A DNA stretch of 64,000 bases from an uncultured Clostridia bacterium (GTDB taxonomy: Bacteria; Bacillota; Clostridia; Oscillospirales; Ruminococcaceae), in the NCBI GenBank assembly GCA_944386475.1, contig CALXBH010000072.1, positions 1-64,000 of the forward strand. The letters are read 5' to 3'. Below the pieces are notes generated by a model that saw nothing but the letters and a program-made list of their open reading frames with translations, was not told where the DNA came from and did not search any database. Each line of letters starts with the position of its first letter. Positions within the stretch are counted from its first letter, which is position 1. This document shows, one piece after another, positions 1-10,667 of the stretch. Made by a program: the position numbers and the translations under genes.

Positions 1-1062
1 TCCTGCGACGAGACGGCGGCCGCCGTGGTTAAGGATGGCCGGGAGCTGATCAGCTCGGTGGTCGCCTCCCAGATCGAGGAGCATAAAAAATACGGCGGCG
101 TGGTGCCGGAGATCGCCTCCCGCCGCCACTGCGAGGACATCGTCCCCGTCACTCAGGAGGCGTTGGAAAAGGCCGGGCTGACCTTGGAGGAGATCGACGG
201 GATCGCCGTCACCTACGCTCCGGGGTTAATCGGGGCGCTGCTGGTGGGGGTAAACTTCGCTAAAGGCTTATCGTTAGCGGCAAATAAACCTTTGATCCCC
301 GTTCACCACATCCGCGCCCACATCGCCGCCAACTATCTGGCCCACCCGGAGCTAAAGCCGCCTTTTCTGTGCTTAGTGGCCTCCGGCGGGCACAGCCACA
401 TTATCGAAGTGGCCGATTACACCCGGTTTCACATCATCAGCCGCACCCGGGACGACGCGGCGGGGGAAGCCTTTGACAAGGCGGCCCGCTGCTTGGGCTT
501 CCCCTATCCCGGCGGCGTACATATGGACGAGGCGGCCGGGCGGGGGAATCCAAAGGCCTTTAAGCTCCCCGTCCCCCATGTGGAGGGACACCCCTATGAC
601 CTGAGCTTTTCGGGACTGAAAACCGCCGTCATCAACCTGGTGCACAACGCGGAGCAAAAGGGAGAGCCTTTAAACCGGGACGACGTGGCCGCCAGCTTTC
701 AGAAAACGGTGTGCGACAGCCTGTGCAGCCGCCTGATCGCCGCCGCCAAGGAATACGGCTATCAAAAAATCGTCATCGCCGGCGGCGTATCCGCCAACTC
801 CGGCCTGCGCGCCCGGCTGGCCGCCGACTGCCGGATTAACGGCTTTGAGCTTTTTATGCCGCCCCTTTCCCTGTGCGGGGACAACGCCGCCATGGTGGGA
901 AGCCAGGGCTATTACGAATGGAAAGCCGGCGTGCAGGCCGACATGTCCTTAAACGCGGTGGCATCCCTGCCGGTAGACAGCGGGTACGCAGTTCCAGACA
1001 GGCCCGCGGCTCCCGATGGGTACACCGTTCCCAATGGGTATGTAATGCCCATGGATCTGTAA
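1..1062 (+). CDS. tsaD: tRNA N6-threonylcarbamoyladenosine transferase TsaD, 5' truncated
   Basis: TsaD transfers the threonylcarbamoyl group to A37 of ANN-decoding tRNAs, working with TsaB and TsaE in the cytoplasm. The reading frame is already open at base 1, encoding SCDETAAAVV, the conserved N-terminal segment of the family, so only the first ten or so residues are missing and the GTG at 25 is not the true start. The metal-binding HxxxH is visible as HIRAH, followed by the glycine-rich ASGGHSHII segment and a late GDNAAMVGSQGYYE segment. After the point where the family normally ends there is an unusual tail of about 25 residues with three GYxVP-like repeats (GYAVP, GYTVP, GYVMP). gltX follows 94 bp downstream on the same strand. 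Confidence 0.95.
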   Translation, partial: SCDETAAAVVKDGRELISSVVASQIEEHKKYGGVVPEIASRRHCEDIVPVTQEALEKAGLTLEEIDGIAVTYAPGLIGALLVGVNFAKGLSLAANKPLIPVHHIRAHIAANYLAHPELKPPFLCLVASGGHSHIIEVADYTRFHIISRTRDDAAGEAFDKAARCLGFPYPGGVHMDEAAGRGNPKAFKLPVPHVEGHPYDLSFSGLKTAVINLVHNAEQKGEPLNRDDVAASFQKTVCDSLCSRLIAAAKEYGYQKIVIAGGVSANSGLRARLAADCRINGFELFMPPLSLCGDNAAMVGSQGYYEWKAGVQADMSLNAVASLPVDSGYAVPDRPAAPDGYTVPNGYVMPMDL

Positions 1063-1156
1063 TCTCCACGGAGATTTGACAAGCCCCGGCGGCAATGGTA
1101 AGATAAAGTGGAATATGGCATTTTTAAAAATTTCAGATAAAGGAAGGAAGTAAAAC

Positions 1157-2617
1157 ATGGCTGACGGCAAGGTTCGCACCCGGTTCGCCCCCAGCCCTAC
1201 CGGCTATATGCATGTGGGCAACTTACGGACGGCTCTGTACGCCTATCTTTTGGCGAAGAAAAACAACGGACAGTTTATCCTGCGCATCGAGGACACCGAC
1301 CGGGAACGGTATGTGGAGGGCGCGGTGGACATCATCTACAACACCCTGCGGCAGACGGGGCTTGTGTGGGACGAGGGCCCGGACATCGGCGGCCCGGTCG
1401 GCCCCTATATCCAGAGCGAGCGCATGAGCATGTTTAAGGACTATGCTTTGCAGCTGGTGGAAAAAGGCGCCGCTTATTACTGCTTCTGCGACAAAGACCG
1501 GCTGGAGGAACTGAAAAAAATCCAGCACGCCTCCGGCATGGCTCCGAAATACGACGGCCACTGCCGCCATTTAAGCAAAGAGGAAATCGAGGAAAAGCTG
1601 GCGGCCGGGGTGCCTTATGTCATCCGTCAGGCCATGCCCACCGAGGGACAGACCACCTTCCACGACGAGGTGTTCGGGGACATCACGGTGGACAACTCGG
1701 TATTAGACGATCAGATCCTCATCAAAGCGGACGGGATGCCCACCTATAACTTTGCCAACGTGGTGGACGACCATCTGATGGGCATCACCCATGTCATCCG
1801 GGGCAACGAATACCTGTCCTCCACCCCCAAATACAACCTTTTGTACGAGGCTTTCGGCTGGGAGATCCCGGTGTATATCCACTGCTCCCCGGTGATGAAA
1901 AACGCCACCGAAAAGCTCTCCAAGCGAAACGGGGACGCCTCCTTTGAAGACCTGATCGCCAAGGGCTATCTCACCGAGGCGGTGGTCAACTATATCGCCC
2001 TGCTGGGCTGGGCCCCCAAGGGAGAACGGGAGATCTTCACCCTGCCCGAGCTGGTGCAGGAGTTTGACGTTTCGGGCATCTCCAAATCCCCAGCAATTTT
2101 CGACACGGCGAAACTAAAGGCCATCAACGGCGAGTATATCCGCCGGATGAGCTTGGAGGATTTCTGCGAGCACGCTATGCCCTATATCAAAGAGGGCTGC
2201 AAGCGGGAGGATATCGACTTTACCGAGCTTGCCAAGGTGCTTCAAACCAGAACCGAGCTGTTTACCGATATTCCCGAGCAGATCGACTTTATCGACGCGC
2301 TCCCGGATTATGACACCGCTTTGTACTGCCACAAAAAGATGAAGACCAACGAGGAAAACTCTCTGGAGTCGTTAAAAGAGGTGCTCCCGGTGCTGGAGGC
2401 GCTGGACGCCTGGAACGAGGAGAGCATCCACGACGCTTTGTTCGCGCTGATCGAGCGGCTGGGCGTGAAAAACGGCCTGATCCTGTGGCCGGTGCGGGTG
2501 GCGGTTTCAGGCAAACAGTTTACCCCCGGCGGCGGCATCGAGCTGTGCGTGATTCTGGGCAAAGAGGAATCCATCGCCCGTATTAAAAAGGGCATCGAGA
2601 AATTAAGCGCCCGCTAA
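1157..2617 (+). CDS. gltX: Glutamyl-tRNA synthetase
   Basis: This class I aminoacyl-tRNA synthetase charges tRNA-Glu (and possibly tRNA-Gln, if an amidotransferase is present elsewhere). The product is 486 aa, normal for the family. The N-terminus carries [19 protein letters not shown], with HVGN as the HIGH signature. [10 protein letters not shown] follows, and the KMSKS-type loop is present as KLSKRNG. The C-terminal anticodon-binding half is intact. The ATG at 1157 has an AGGAAGG ribosome site just upstream. A strong terminator directly follows the stop codon, so the gene ends its transcription unit. Confidence 0.97.
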   Translation: MADGKVRTRFAPSPTGYMHVGNLRTALYAYLLAKKNNGQFILRIEDTDRERYVEGAVDIIYNTLRQTGLVWDEGPDIGGPVGPYIQSERMSMFKDYALQLVEKGAAYYCFCDKDRLEELKKIQHASGMAPKYDGHCRHLSKEEIEEKLAAGVPYVIRQAMPTEGQTTFHDEVFGDITVDNSVLDDQILIKADGMPTYNFANVVDDHLMGITHVIRGNEYLSSTPKYNLLYEAFGWEIPVYIHCSPVMKNATEKLSKRNGDASFEDLIAKGYLTEAVVNYIALLGWAPKGEREIFTLPELVQEFDVSGISKSPAIFDTAKLKAINGEYIRRMSLEDFCEHAMPYIKEGCKREDIDFTELAKVLQTRTELFTDIPEQIDFIDALPDYDTALYCHKKMKTNEENSLESLKEVLPVLEALDAWNEESIHDALFALIERLGVKNGLILWPVRVAVSGKQFTPGGGIELCVILGKEESIARIKKGIEKLSAR

Positions 2618-2629
2618 AAACAGCAAACA

Positions 2630-2676
2630 AAAAACACTTGCGGCCTTTACAGTGCGGCCTGCAAGTGTTTTTTTGC
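2630..2676 (+). terminator. Rho-independent terminator of gltX
   Basis: An 11-bp stem, AAAACACTTGC (2631-2641) with GCAAGTGTTTT (2661-2671), encloses a smaller GGCC/GGCC pair and is followed by a run of T. Confidence 0.9.
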
Positions 2677-2724
2677 AGGCCGCGCGCACCAATATCATCA
2701 TAGCAGGGAGTCACCCTTTTTCCC

Positions 2725-2753
2725 TTGTAAAAGGTCGCAAGCTATGTTATCCT
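2725..2753 (+). promoter_or_regulatory. Putative SigA promoter of the 2836 lipoprotein gene
   Basis: TTGTAA (2725-2730), a 17-bp spacer and TATCCT (2748-2753). It lies about 80 bp ahead of the lipoprotein start, just after the gltX terminator. Confidence 0.5.
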
Positions 2754-2835
2754 GAAGGTGGAAGCTCCCGCATGCCGCCTGCCGCCGGGAGACAAAGGGT
2801 ATAAAACACACGAAGAAAAATAAAGGGGAGCATGG

Positions 2836-3255
2836 ATGATGAAAAAGTTCTGGAGTCTGCTTTTTTGTCTCACAATCTGTCTTGCTTTGTCCGCCTGCAA
2901 ATCCCAGGGCGTTTCGGACAGCGCTTCTGTTGCAGCAGCCGCTTCTTTCACCTTCAGTCAGGAGGAAGTCCAGCAGGCTGTCAGTTGCGTCAAAGAGGAA
3001 TTCACACAGTTTTCCGGCTGCGAACTGACAAATCTCTGGTACGATGAGGAGGATGTTTCCTTTTACCGGGACCGGTATGTAGCGGACAAGGAGATCGACC
3101 CCGAAAACGTGCTGATACTGCTGTCCGATTTTAAGGTGCTTAAAGACAGCGGCGACGGCGTTTTCACCGCCGGGACGGTTTATCGCGACTGGCAATGGAT
3201 TTTAACCCGGGAAAATGAAAAAGAGCCCTGGCAGGTGTCCGACTGGGGATATTGA
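2836..3255 (+). CDS. Hypothetical small lipoprotein
   Basis: Family not recognised. The 139-aa product begins with MMKKFWSLL, a hydrophobic signal segment and the lipobox LSAC (Cys at about residue 21), so it should be lipid-anchored outside the membrane. The mature part is acidic, with a predicted mixed alpha/beta pattern ending in YRDWQWILTRENEKEPWQVSDWGY-like aromatic strands (the end is described here by type only). Such ends are common in small secreted proteins of the NTF2/DUF4829 type, but that is a guess. AAAGGGGAG precedes the ATG at 2836. No operon partner is evident. Confidence 0.8.
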   Translation: MMKKFWSLLFCLTICLALSACKSQGVSDSASVAAAASFTFSQEEVQQAVSCVKEEFTQFSGCELTNLWYDEEDVSFYRDRYVADKEIDPENVLILLSDFKVLKDSGDGVFTAGTVYRDWQWILTRENEKEPWQVSDWGY

Positions 3256-3503
3256 CAGCTCAGCCGGATCGGTACCGGTTCCCGGTTTTCCGGAGCATTC
3301 CGCAAACAACGGGCAAAACAACATAACGGCAGCGGCTGGATTTGCTGGGTTTTCTAATTTCACGGACAAACCGCAAAACGGCCGTTTTTCTTTTCCTGAA
3401 ACGGGTTTTGCGGACAAACGTCAGAAATAGATTTGCACCAAGGAGAAATTTATGGTACACTTATATAGAATTTAATCTGCTTTACAAAAGGGGAAGGGTT
3501 TTT

Positions 3504-3866
3504 ATGTGGCCTATTATCATCCATGTGGCCGTTGTGCTCATCATCACTGCGTTTTTTGTTATCAGCTATATCCGCCAGCGGTATTTATACCAGCTTTTAT
3601 TCGCCATCTGGGCGCCTACCACGCTGCTGCGCTATCTCAGCAACAACCGGATCTATCTGATCGTCTTGGGAATCGTCCAGGTCTTTATGTTTATCCTGGT
3701 GATCGTTTCGCTGTTCCGCAGCCGTAATGAGCTGGATGGCAAGGACGAGTCCGATCAACCGGCCGCGGATTCTGCTCCTTTGCCGGAGGATTCTTCCGAA
3801 GAAGCGGCTTTGGAAGACGAAACCTCGGACACCGGCGAAATCCGCTGGAACCAAGAACAGGAATAA
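3504..3866 (+). CDS. Small membrane protein with acidic C-terminal tail
   Basis: The product is 120 aa from the ATG at 3504, chosen because GGGGAAGGG lies upstream. The same frame is open further 5' (from 3342), but that part is not protein-like. Two hydrophobic segments are visible (about residues 2-22 and 48-67), separated by a basic/aromatic loop. The C-terminal roughly 45 residues are Asp/Glu/Ser/Pro-rich and probably disordered. No known family was recognised. A rho-independent terminator follows within 15 bp. Confidence 0.7.
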   Translation: MWPIIIHVAVVLIITAFFVISYIRQRYLYQLLFAIWAPTTLLRYLSNNRIYLIVLGIVQVFMFILVIVSLFRSRNELDGKDESDQPAADSAPLPEDSSEEAALEDETSDTGEIRWNQEQE

Positions 3867-3877
3867 TGCGGCTGCAA

Positions 3878-3914
3878 GCCTGCCGGAAGATATTTCTCCC
3901 CGGCGGGCTTTTGT
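3878..3914 (+). terminator. Rho-independent terminator
   Basis: GCCTGCCGG (3878-3886) pairs with CCGGCGGGC (3900-3908), with one G-U pair. TTTTGTCCTTTT follows. It separates the small membrane protein gene from the dehydrogenase gene. Confidence 0.75.
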
Positions 3915-3933
3915 CCTTTTGGGGAGGAATATC

Positions 3934-4890
3934 ATGAAAATTGTCATCTTGGACGGCTTTGCCTTTCAGGAACCGGGGCTTACTTTTGACGGCCTGCGCA
4001 GTATGGGGGAGGTCACTTTTTACCCCCGCACCCCGAAAGAGGAGATCGTCTCCCGGATTGGGGACGCCCAGGTGGTGTTTACCAACAAGTGCATCATCGA
4101 CCAGGCGGTGATTGACGCCTGCCCTTCCATCCGCTATATCGGCGTGTTCGCCACCGGCTACAACACGGTGGACGTCGCCTATGCGGCCAAAAAGGGGATC
4201 CCGGTGTGCAATGTGCCCGACTATTCCACCGACGCGGTGGCCCAGCACGTCTTTGCGCTGATTTTACACTTTTATAACCGGGTCTCTCCTCACGACCGGT
4301 CGGTTCATGAGGGGGACTGGTGCCGCTGTCCCGACTTTTTTTACAGCGTGGCCCCTTTGCTGGAACTGAAAGACAAAACCCTCGGCATTATCGGGTTCGG
4401 CCACATTGGGAAAAAGGTCGCCCAGATTGGGAAGGCTTTTTCCATGAAGGTGCTTGTAAACACCCGCACTCCCGCTCCGGAATACGAAGACGATGCCCTG
4501 CGCTTTGTGCCGCTAACAAAACTGTACCGGGAAAGCGATATTATCTCCCTTCACTGCCCGCTGACTGAAAAAACCGAAGGGCTTATAAACCGGGAGGTCT
4601 TTTCCCAGATGAAATCCGGGGCGCTGCTCATTAACGCCGCCCGGGGCCCCATTGTGGACGAAGCCGCCCTGGCCCAGGCGTTAAACAGCGGAAAGCTTAT
4701 GGGCGCCGGGGTGGACGTTGTCTCCAAAGAACCCATGCAGCCGGATAATCCGCTGCTTTCGGCTAAAAACTGCGTCATCACCCCCCATATCGCCTGGGCG
4801 CCTTTGCAGACCAGGCAGCGGCTGATCGGGATCGCCGCCGAAAATCTGCGGCAATTTTTAAACGGCACGCCGGTTAACCGGGTCAACTGA
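3934..4890 (+). CDS. D-2-hydroxyacid dehydrogenase (NAD-dependent)
   Basis: This protein should interconvert a 2-oxoacid and a D-2-hydroxyacid; hydroxypyruvate/glycerate is plausible, but the substrate cannot be read from sequence. It is 318 aa from the ATG at 3934, which has GGGGAGG upstream. The catalytic domain segment VFATGYNTVDV is followed by the dinucleotide-binding Rossmann motif GIIGFGHIGKKVA (about residue 150). The catalytic triad appears as the Arg in NAARGPIVDE, the downstream Glu, and the His in ITPHIAWAP. Length and order fit the family fully. It stands between a terminator and an ABC exporter pair. Confidence 0.92.
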   Translation: MKIVILDGFAFQEPGLTFDGLRSMGEVTFYPRTPKEEIVSRIGDAQVVFTNKCIIDQAVIDACPSIRYIGVFATGYNTVDVAYAAKKGIPVCNVPDYSTDAVAQHVFALILHFYNRVSPHDRSVHEGDWCRCPDFFYSVAPLLELKDKTLGIIGFGHIGKKVAQIGKAFSMKVLVNTRTPAPEYEDDALRFVPLTKLYRESDIISLHCPLTEKTEGLINREVFSQMKSGALLINAARGPIVDEAALAQALNSGKLMGAGVDVVSKEPMQPDNPLLSAKNCVITPHIAWAPLQTRQRLIGIAAENLRQFLNGTPVNRVN

Positions 4891-4920
4891 CCCCCGGCGG
4901 GAGAAAGAGAGGGTTTATCC

Positions 4921-5829
4921 GTGATCCAAATCGAAAACCTCCGAAAAACTTACAGCGGCCGACCTGTCCTCAACGGCCTGACCATGGACGTGAAAGACGG
5001 GGAGGTCTATGGGCTGATCGGCCGCAACGGCGCGGGAAAGTCCACCACCATGAACATTTTGTGCGGCCTGTTAAAACGGGATGGGGGCACCGTGCTTATT
5101 AACGGGAAAGACCCCGCCGGAGGGGAGCAGGTCCCGGTGGGATATCTGCCGGAATCCCCCGCGCTGTATGAATACATGACCGGCTATGAATATCTGTCCT
5201 ACATCGCGGCGTCAGCCGGCTACACCGGCGACCTGAAAAAACGCACCGGTGAGCTTTTGGAACTGGTAGACCTCACCGGCGCGGCTGGTCAGAGGATCAA
5301 GGGGTATTCCCGGGGCATGAAGCAGCGCATCGGTATGGCCGCCGCTTTGTACAGCGGCCACAACCTGGTGGTGCTGGACGAACCCACCTCCGCCTTGGAT
5401 CCCCAGGGCCGGGCCGAGATCATGGAGATCATCCTCCGCCTGCGCCAGATGGGCAAAACCGTTTTGCTTTCCACCCATATCTTGTCGGATGTGGAACGGG
5501 TGGCCGACCGGGTAGGGATTTTAAACGGCGGCCTCATCCAGGAGCAGGACAGCATCGGAAACCTGCTCAAACGGTACGCCGATCCTATTATCAGCTTTGA
5601 AGCGGCCTGCGACCAGCCGGGCCTTTGCGAGAAATTAAAAAAGCTCCCCTTCTGCCAAAACGTCTCCCAAAACGGGCCGTATTACTTTGTGTGGTATACC
5701 GGCGATCAAAACGACGCCAACCGCGCCCTGTTTCAGTTTTTAAATGAAAAACACATTCTGGTCAACCGCTATCAGCTGCACATGGCCACCTTGGAACAGG
5801 TGTATCTAAAAATTATCGGCCAGAGGTAG
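4921..5829 (+). CDS. ABC transporter ATP-binding protein (ABC-2 exporter type)
   Basis: The 302-aa ATPase subunit has all core motifs: Walker A GRNGAGKST (about residue 38), signature YSRGMKQRIG, Walker B LVVLDEPTSALD and a switch His in LLSTHILSD. A C-terminal domain of about 85 residues follows, as in exporters of the CcmA/YhaQ type. The GTG at 4921 is used, with GAGAAAGAGAGGG upstream. The adjoining permease gene (5894) makes a two-gene transporter. The cargo is unknown. Confidence 0.93.
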   Translation: MIQIENLRKTYSGRPVLNGLTMDVKDGEVYGLIGRNGAGKSTTMNILCGLLKRDGGTVLINGKDPAGGEQVPVGYLPESPALYEYMTGYEYLSYIAASAGYTGDLKKRTGELLELVDLTGAAGQRIKGYSRGMKQRIGMAAALYSGHNLVVLDEPTSALDPQGRAEIMEIILRLRQMGKTVLLSTHILSDVERVADRVGILNGGLIQEQDSIGNLLKRYADPIISFEAACDQPGLCEKLKKLPFCQNVSQNGPYYFVWYTGDQNDANRALFQFLNEKHILVNRYQLHMATLEQVYLKIIGQR

Positions 5830-5893
5830 TTTTCCACTTATTAACCGTTTGATTGTGGAAAACCGACTAATAAATGGGAGGGTAATCGCCGCT

Positions 5894-6661
5894 ATGAAGC
5901 AACTGAAAGCCGGAATCAAAAAGGATTCCATCGAGCTTTTTAAAACCTATCGAATCTATATTTTTGCCCTTGGCTTTTTTCTGTTCGCCGTGTTAGACCC
6001 GCTGATGATGTTTCTGCTCCCCAGAATGATGGAAGCGCTGGGGCTCAATCTTTCCATCTTCGAGCTGGCAGCCAGGCTGCAGTCCATGGCGCTGTCCTCC
6101 TACGCGGGGGACTGCACCCAGACCGGGATGCTGGCGATGCTGCTGGCCATGCTGTCGGCGGCGGGCGGGGATCAGAAAAAACAAAGCTGTGTGATCCCCT
6201 TATGCGCCGGGATGAAGCGGGAAACCTATATTTACTCAAAATTTATCGTCTATCCCGTCACCGCGGGCGCCTGCGGGTTTTTCGGGTATTGGCTCGCCTA
6301 TCTTGTCTCCTTTTTCCTGTTTGAGGTAAAGGTTCCTTTGGGAGAGGCCGCTATGCTCGCTTTAGCCCTGGCCGCGTTTTCCATTTTCGTCTGTTCGGTG
6401 ATGCTGTTTCTCGGCTGCTCCACCGGCAAGGCGGGGATTTCCGCCGTCATCTTGTTTTTTGCCCTGACGATTGTCGGGTCGGTGCTGACAATGCTGGAGC
6501 GCAATCAATACAATCCCCTGGCGCTGCAAAGTATTTTGACCGGCGTGTCATCCCCCATTGATCTGCCCAATTATCTCACCGGACTGTTGACGGCACTGAT
6601 CCTGTGGCCGCTTCTGGCCCTTGCCGCCGCCCAGATCTTTAAACGCAAAAAAATCATCTGA
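5894..6661 (+). CDS. ABC-2 type transporter permease
   Basis: This 255-aa integral membrane protein is the partner of the ATPase at 4921. About six hydrophobic segments are visible, starting with YIFALGFFLFAVLDPLMMFL after a cytosolic N-terminus. The ATG at 5894 is preferred because GGGAGGG lies just before it; the frame is open to 5849 without a better site. The gene ends 19 bp before fabV, so the three may be cotranscribed. Confidence 0.85.
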   Translation: MKQLKAGIKKDSIELFKTYRIYIFALGFFLFAVLDPLMMFLLPRMMEALGLNLSIFELAARLQSMALSSYAGDCTQTGMLAMLLAMLSAAGGDQKKQSCVIPLCAGMKRETYIYSKFIVYPVTAGACGFFGYWLAYLVSFFLFEVKVPLGEAAMLALALAAFSIFVCSVMLFLGCSTGKAGISAVILFFALTIVGSVLTMLERNQYNPLALQSILTGVSSPIDLPNYLTGLLTALILWPLLALAAAQIFKRKKII

Positions 6662-6680
6662 TTTTCAGGAGGTTATCAAT

Positions 6681-7841
6681 ATGGTTATTTCCCCAAAAGT
6701 AAGAGGTTTTATCTGCACCACCGCCCATCCGGACGGCTGCCGGGAGCATGTGCGCCGTCAGATCGGCTACGTTAAGCAAAAGGGCGCGTTTGAAAGCCCT
6801 AAAAAAGTGCTGGTAGTGGGCTGTTCTTCCGGCTTTGGCCTTGCCACCCGGATTGCCGCGGCCTTCGGCGGCGGCGCGGCCACACTGGGGGTTATGTTTG
6901 AAAAGCCCGCCAGCGAAAAACGCACCGCCACCGCCGGCTACTACAACACCGCCGCCTTTGAGGCGGAAGCCGCCGAAGCGGGCTTATATGCCAAGACCAT
7001 CAACGGCGACGCCTTTTCCCCCGCCGTAAAAGAGGAGGCCATCCGCCTGATTAAAGAGGATTTGGGCCAGGTGGACATGGTGGTGTATTCCCTGGCGGCG
7101 CCCCGGCGCACCATGCCGGACGGCACAGTGTACACCTCGGTGCTCAAAACGGTGGGAGAGCCTTTTACCAACAAAAACCTGGATCTGCGCACTGGAGAGA
7201 TCACCCAGGTGACGATTCCCCCTGCTGCCCCGGAGGAAGTGGAAGCTACCGTGAAGGTCATGGGCGGCGAGGACTGGATGGACTGGATGACCGCTTTAAG
7301 CGCCGCAGGCGTGCTGGCAAAAGGGGCGGTCACGGTGGCCTATTCCTACATCGGGCCCAGCCTTACCTATCCTATCTACTACCAGGGCAGCATCGGCATG
7401 GCGAAAAACCACCTGTTTAAAACCTCCCAGGAGATCACCAAGCAGTTTGCCGACGACGGGATTAAGGCGTATATCTCGGTAAACAAGGCCTTAGTCACCC
7501 AATCCAGCGCCGCCATCCCCATTGTGCCGCTGTATATTTCCATCCTCTATAAGGTCATGAAGGAAAAAGGCCTGCACGAGGGCTGCATCGAGCAGATGGA
7601 CCGTCTGTTCCGGGAAAAACTCTCCGGTTCCCCTGTGGTGGACGAGGAAGGCCGCATCCGGCTGGATGACTACGAGCTGCGGGAAGACGTCCAGGCGGCG
7701 GTTATGGAAGCCTGGGACAACATCTCCTCGGAAAATATCGCCCAGTACACCGATCTGGAAGGCTATTGGGAGGACTTTTACCGTATCTTCGGCTTTAAGT
7801 TCGACAACGTGGACTACACCCGGGATATCCCCCTGGTGTAA
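6681..7841 (+). CDS. fabV: Trans-2-enoyl-ACP/CoA reductase FabV
   Basis: FabV is an NADH-dependent enoyl reductase that completes the fatty-acid elongation cycle or reduces trans-2-enoyl-CoA. The 386-aa product matches the family in length. The N-terminus has VISPKVRGFICTTAHP, then the Rossmann segment VVGCSSGFGLATR. The catalytic Y-x8-K signature is seen in YYQGSIGMAK. The ATG at 6681 has an AGGAGG site 8 bp upstream. FabV is the triclosan-tolerant enoyl-reductase type (known of the family). A GNAT gene follows after 12 bp. Confidence 0.95.
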   Translation: MVISPKVRGFICTTAHPDGCREHVRRQIGYVKQKGAFESPKKVLVVGCSSGFGLATRIAAAFGGGAATLGVMFEKPASEKRTATAGYYNTAAFEAEAAEAGLYAKTINGDAFSPAVKEEAIRLIKEDLGQVDMVVYSLAAPRRTMPDGTVYTSVLKTVGEPFTNKNLDLRTGEITQVTIPPAAPEEVEATVKVMGGEDWMDWMTALSAAGVLAKGAVTVAYSYIGPSLTYPIYYQGSIGMAKNHLFKTSQEITKQFADDGIKAYISVNKALVTQSSAAIPIVPLYISILYKVMKEKGLHEGCIEQMDRLFREKLSGSPVVDEEGRIRLDDYELREDVQAAVMEAWDNISSENIAQYTDLEGYWEDFYRIFGFKFDNVDYTRDIPLV

Positions 7842-7853
7842 GGGTAGCTCCTC

Positions 7854-8393
7854 ATGTTTTCCCCCCTTATTTCGGGCCGGATTAAAATCCGGGAATTCTG
7901 CCGGAAGGATAACCAGGCGGTGTTAGCGGCCTGCCAGACAAGCCCTGCTATCGACACCATGCACAGCCATCAGTTAAAAAACCTCGGCGCTGTCAACCGG
8001 TATCTAGGCTGCCTGATCCGGGAATACGGCTATGGCCGCTACCGCACCCTGGCGGTGGCCGACAAAGAAACCGACGGGCTTTTGGGGATGATCTCCCTGG
8101 AAACCCATCCATCTTTCCCCCGGGGAGAGCTGGGGTACTGGGTCATCCCCTCCCATCAGGGAGAAGGGATCGCCACCCAGGCAGTGAAGGCCATGATCCG
8201 GTACGGCATGGAGCAAAAAAAGCTTTTGCGCATCCAAGCCATTCATCTGCCGGACAATCCCGCCTCAGGGCGGGTGCTGCAAAAAGCGGGGATGACCTAT
8301 GAGGGTACCCTGCGCCGCTATTTAATGATAGACGGAAAACCGGCGGACTGCCTGGTATACGCAGTTATTAAAGACGAAAAAACCGAGCTGTGA
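7854..8393 (+). CDS. GNAT family N-acetyltransferase, RimJ/RimL-like
   Basis: The 179-aa protein has the acetyl-CoA binding region GELGYWVIPSHQGEGIATQAV, here split around the Q/RxxGxG/A-type loop (HQGEGIA), and NPASGRVLQKAGMTYEGTLRR, typical of the RimJ/RimL branch that acetylates protein N-termini or small molecules. It begins 12 bp after fabV, probably in the same message, and ends inside a bidirectional terminator. The substrate is unknown. Confidence 0.88.
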   Translation: MFSPLISGRIKIREFCRKDNQAVLAACQTSPAIDTMHSHQLKNLGAVNRYLGCLIREYGYGRYRTLAVADKETDGLLGMISLETHPSFPRGELGYWVIPSHQGEGIATQAVKAMIRYGMEQKKLLRIQAIHLPDNPASGRVLQKAGMTYEGTLRRYLMIDGKPADCLVYAVIKDEKTEL

Positions 8394-8418
8394 GTATGCA
8401 CAGCTCGGTTTTTCTTTT
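8377..8418. terminator. Bidirectional terminator between GNAT and tex
   Basis: AAAACCGAGCTGTG and CACAGCTCGGTTTT form a perfect stem with a short AGTATG-type loop. A/T tracts on both sides serve the convergent GNAT (+) and tex (-) genes. Confidence 0.9.
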
Positions 8419-8435
8419 ACTCTAGCAGCCTTACG

Positions 8436-10601
<2,166 letters not shown>

Positions 10602-10622
10602 CTGCCGCTTCCTCCTTACAAC

Positions 10623-10651
10623 AAAAGCAGAGGGAATCACCCTCTGCTTTT
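10623..10651 (-). terminator. Terminator of the ABC/GldG/DUF4340 operon
   Basis: The 12-bp perfect stem AAAAGCAGAGGG/CCCTCTGCTTTT has a 5-nt loop and lies just past the DUF4340 gene stop on the minus strand. Confidence 0.85.
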
Positions 10652-10667
10652 GCTATTCTCATAAAAA

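Noticed and set aside
2698..3195. 165-aa minus-strand ORF opposite the lipoprotein gene
   Set aside because: Antisense shadow of a gene with a clear lipobox and ribosome site; the antisense frame has no domain.
3433..3467. Promoter TTGCAC...TATATA ahead of the 3504 gene
   Set aside because: Spacing of 23 bp is too long for a SigA promoter; no better -35 was found.
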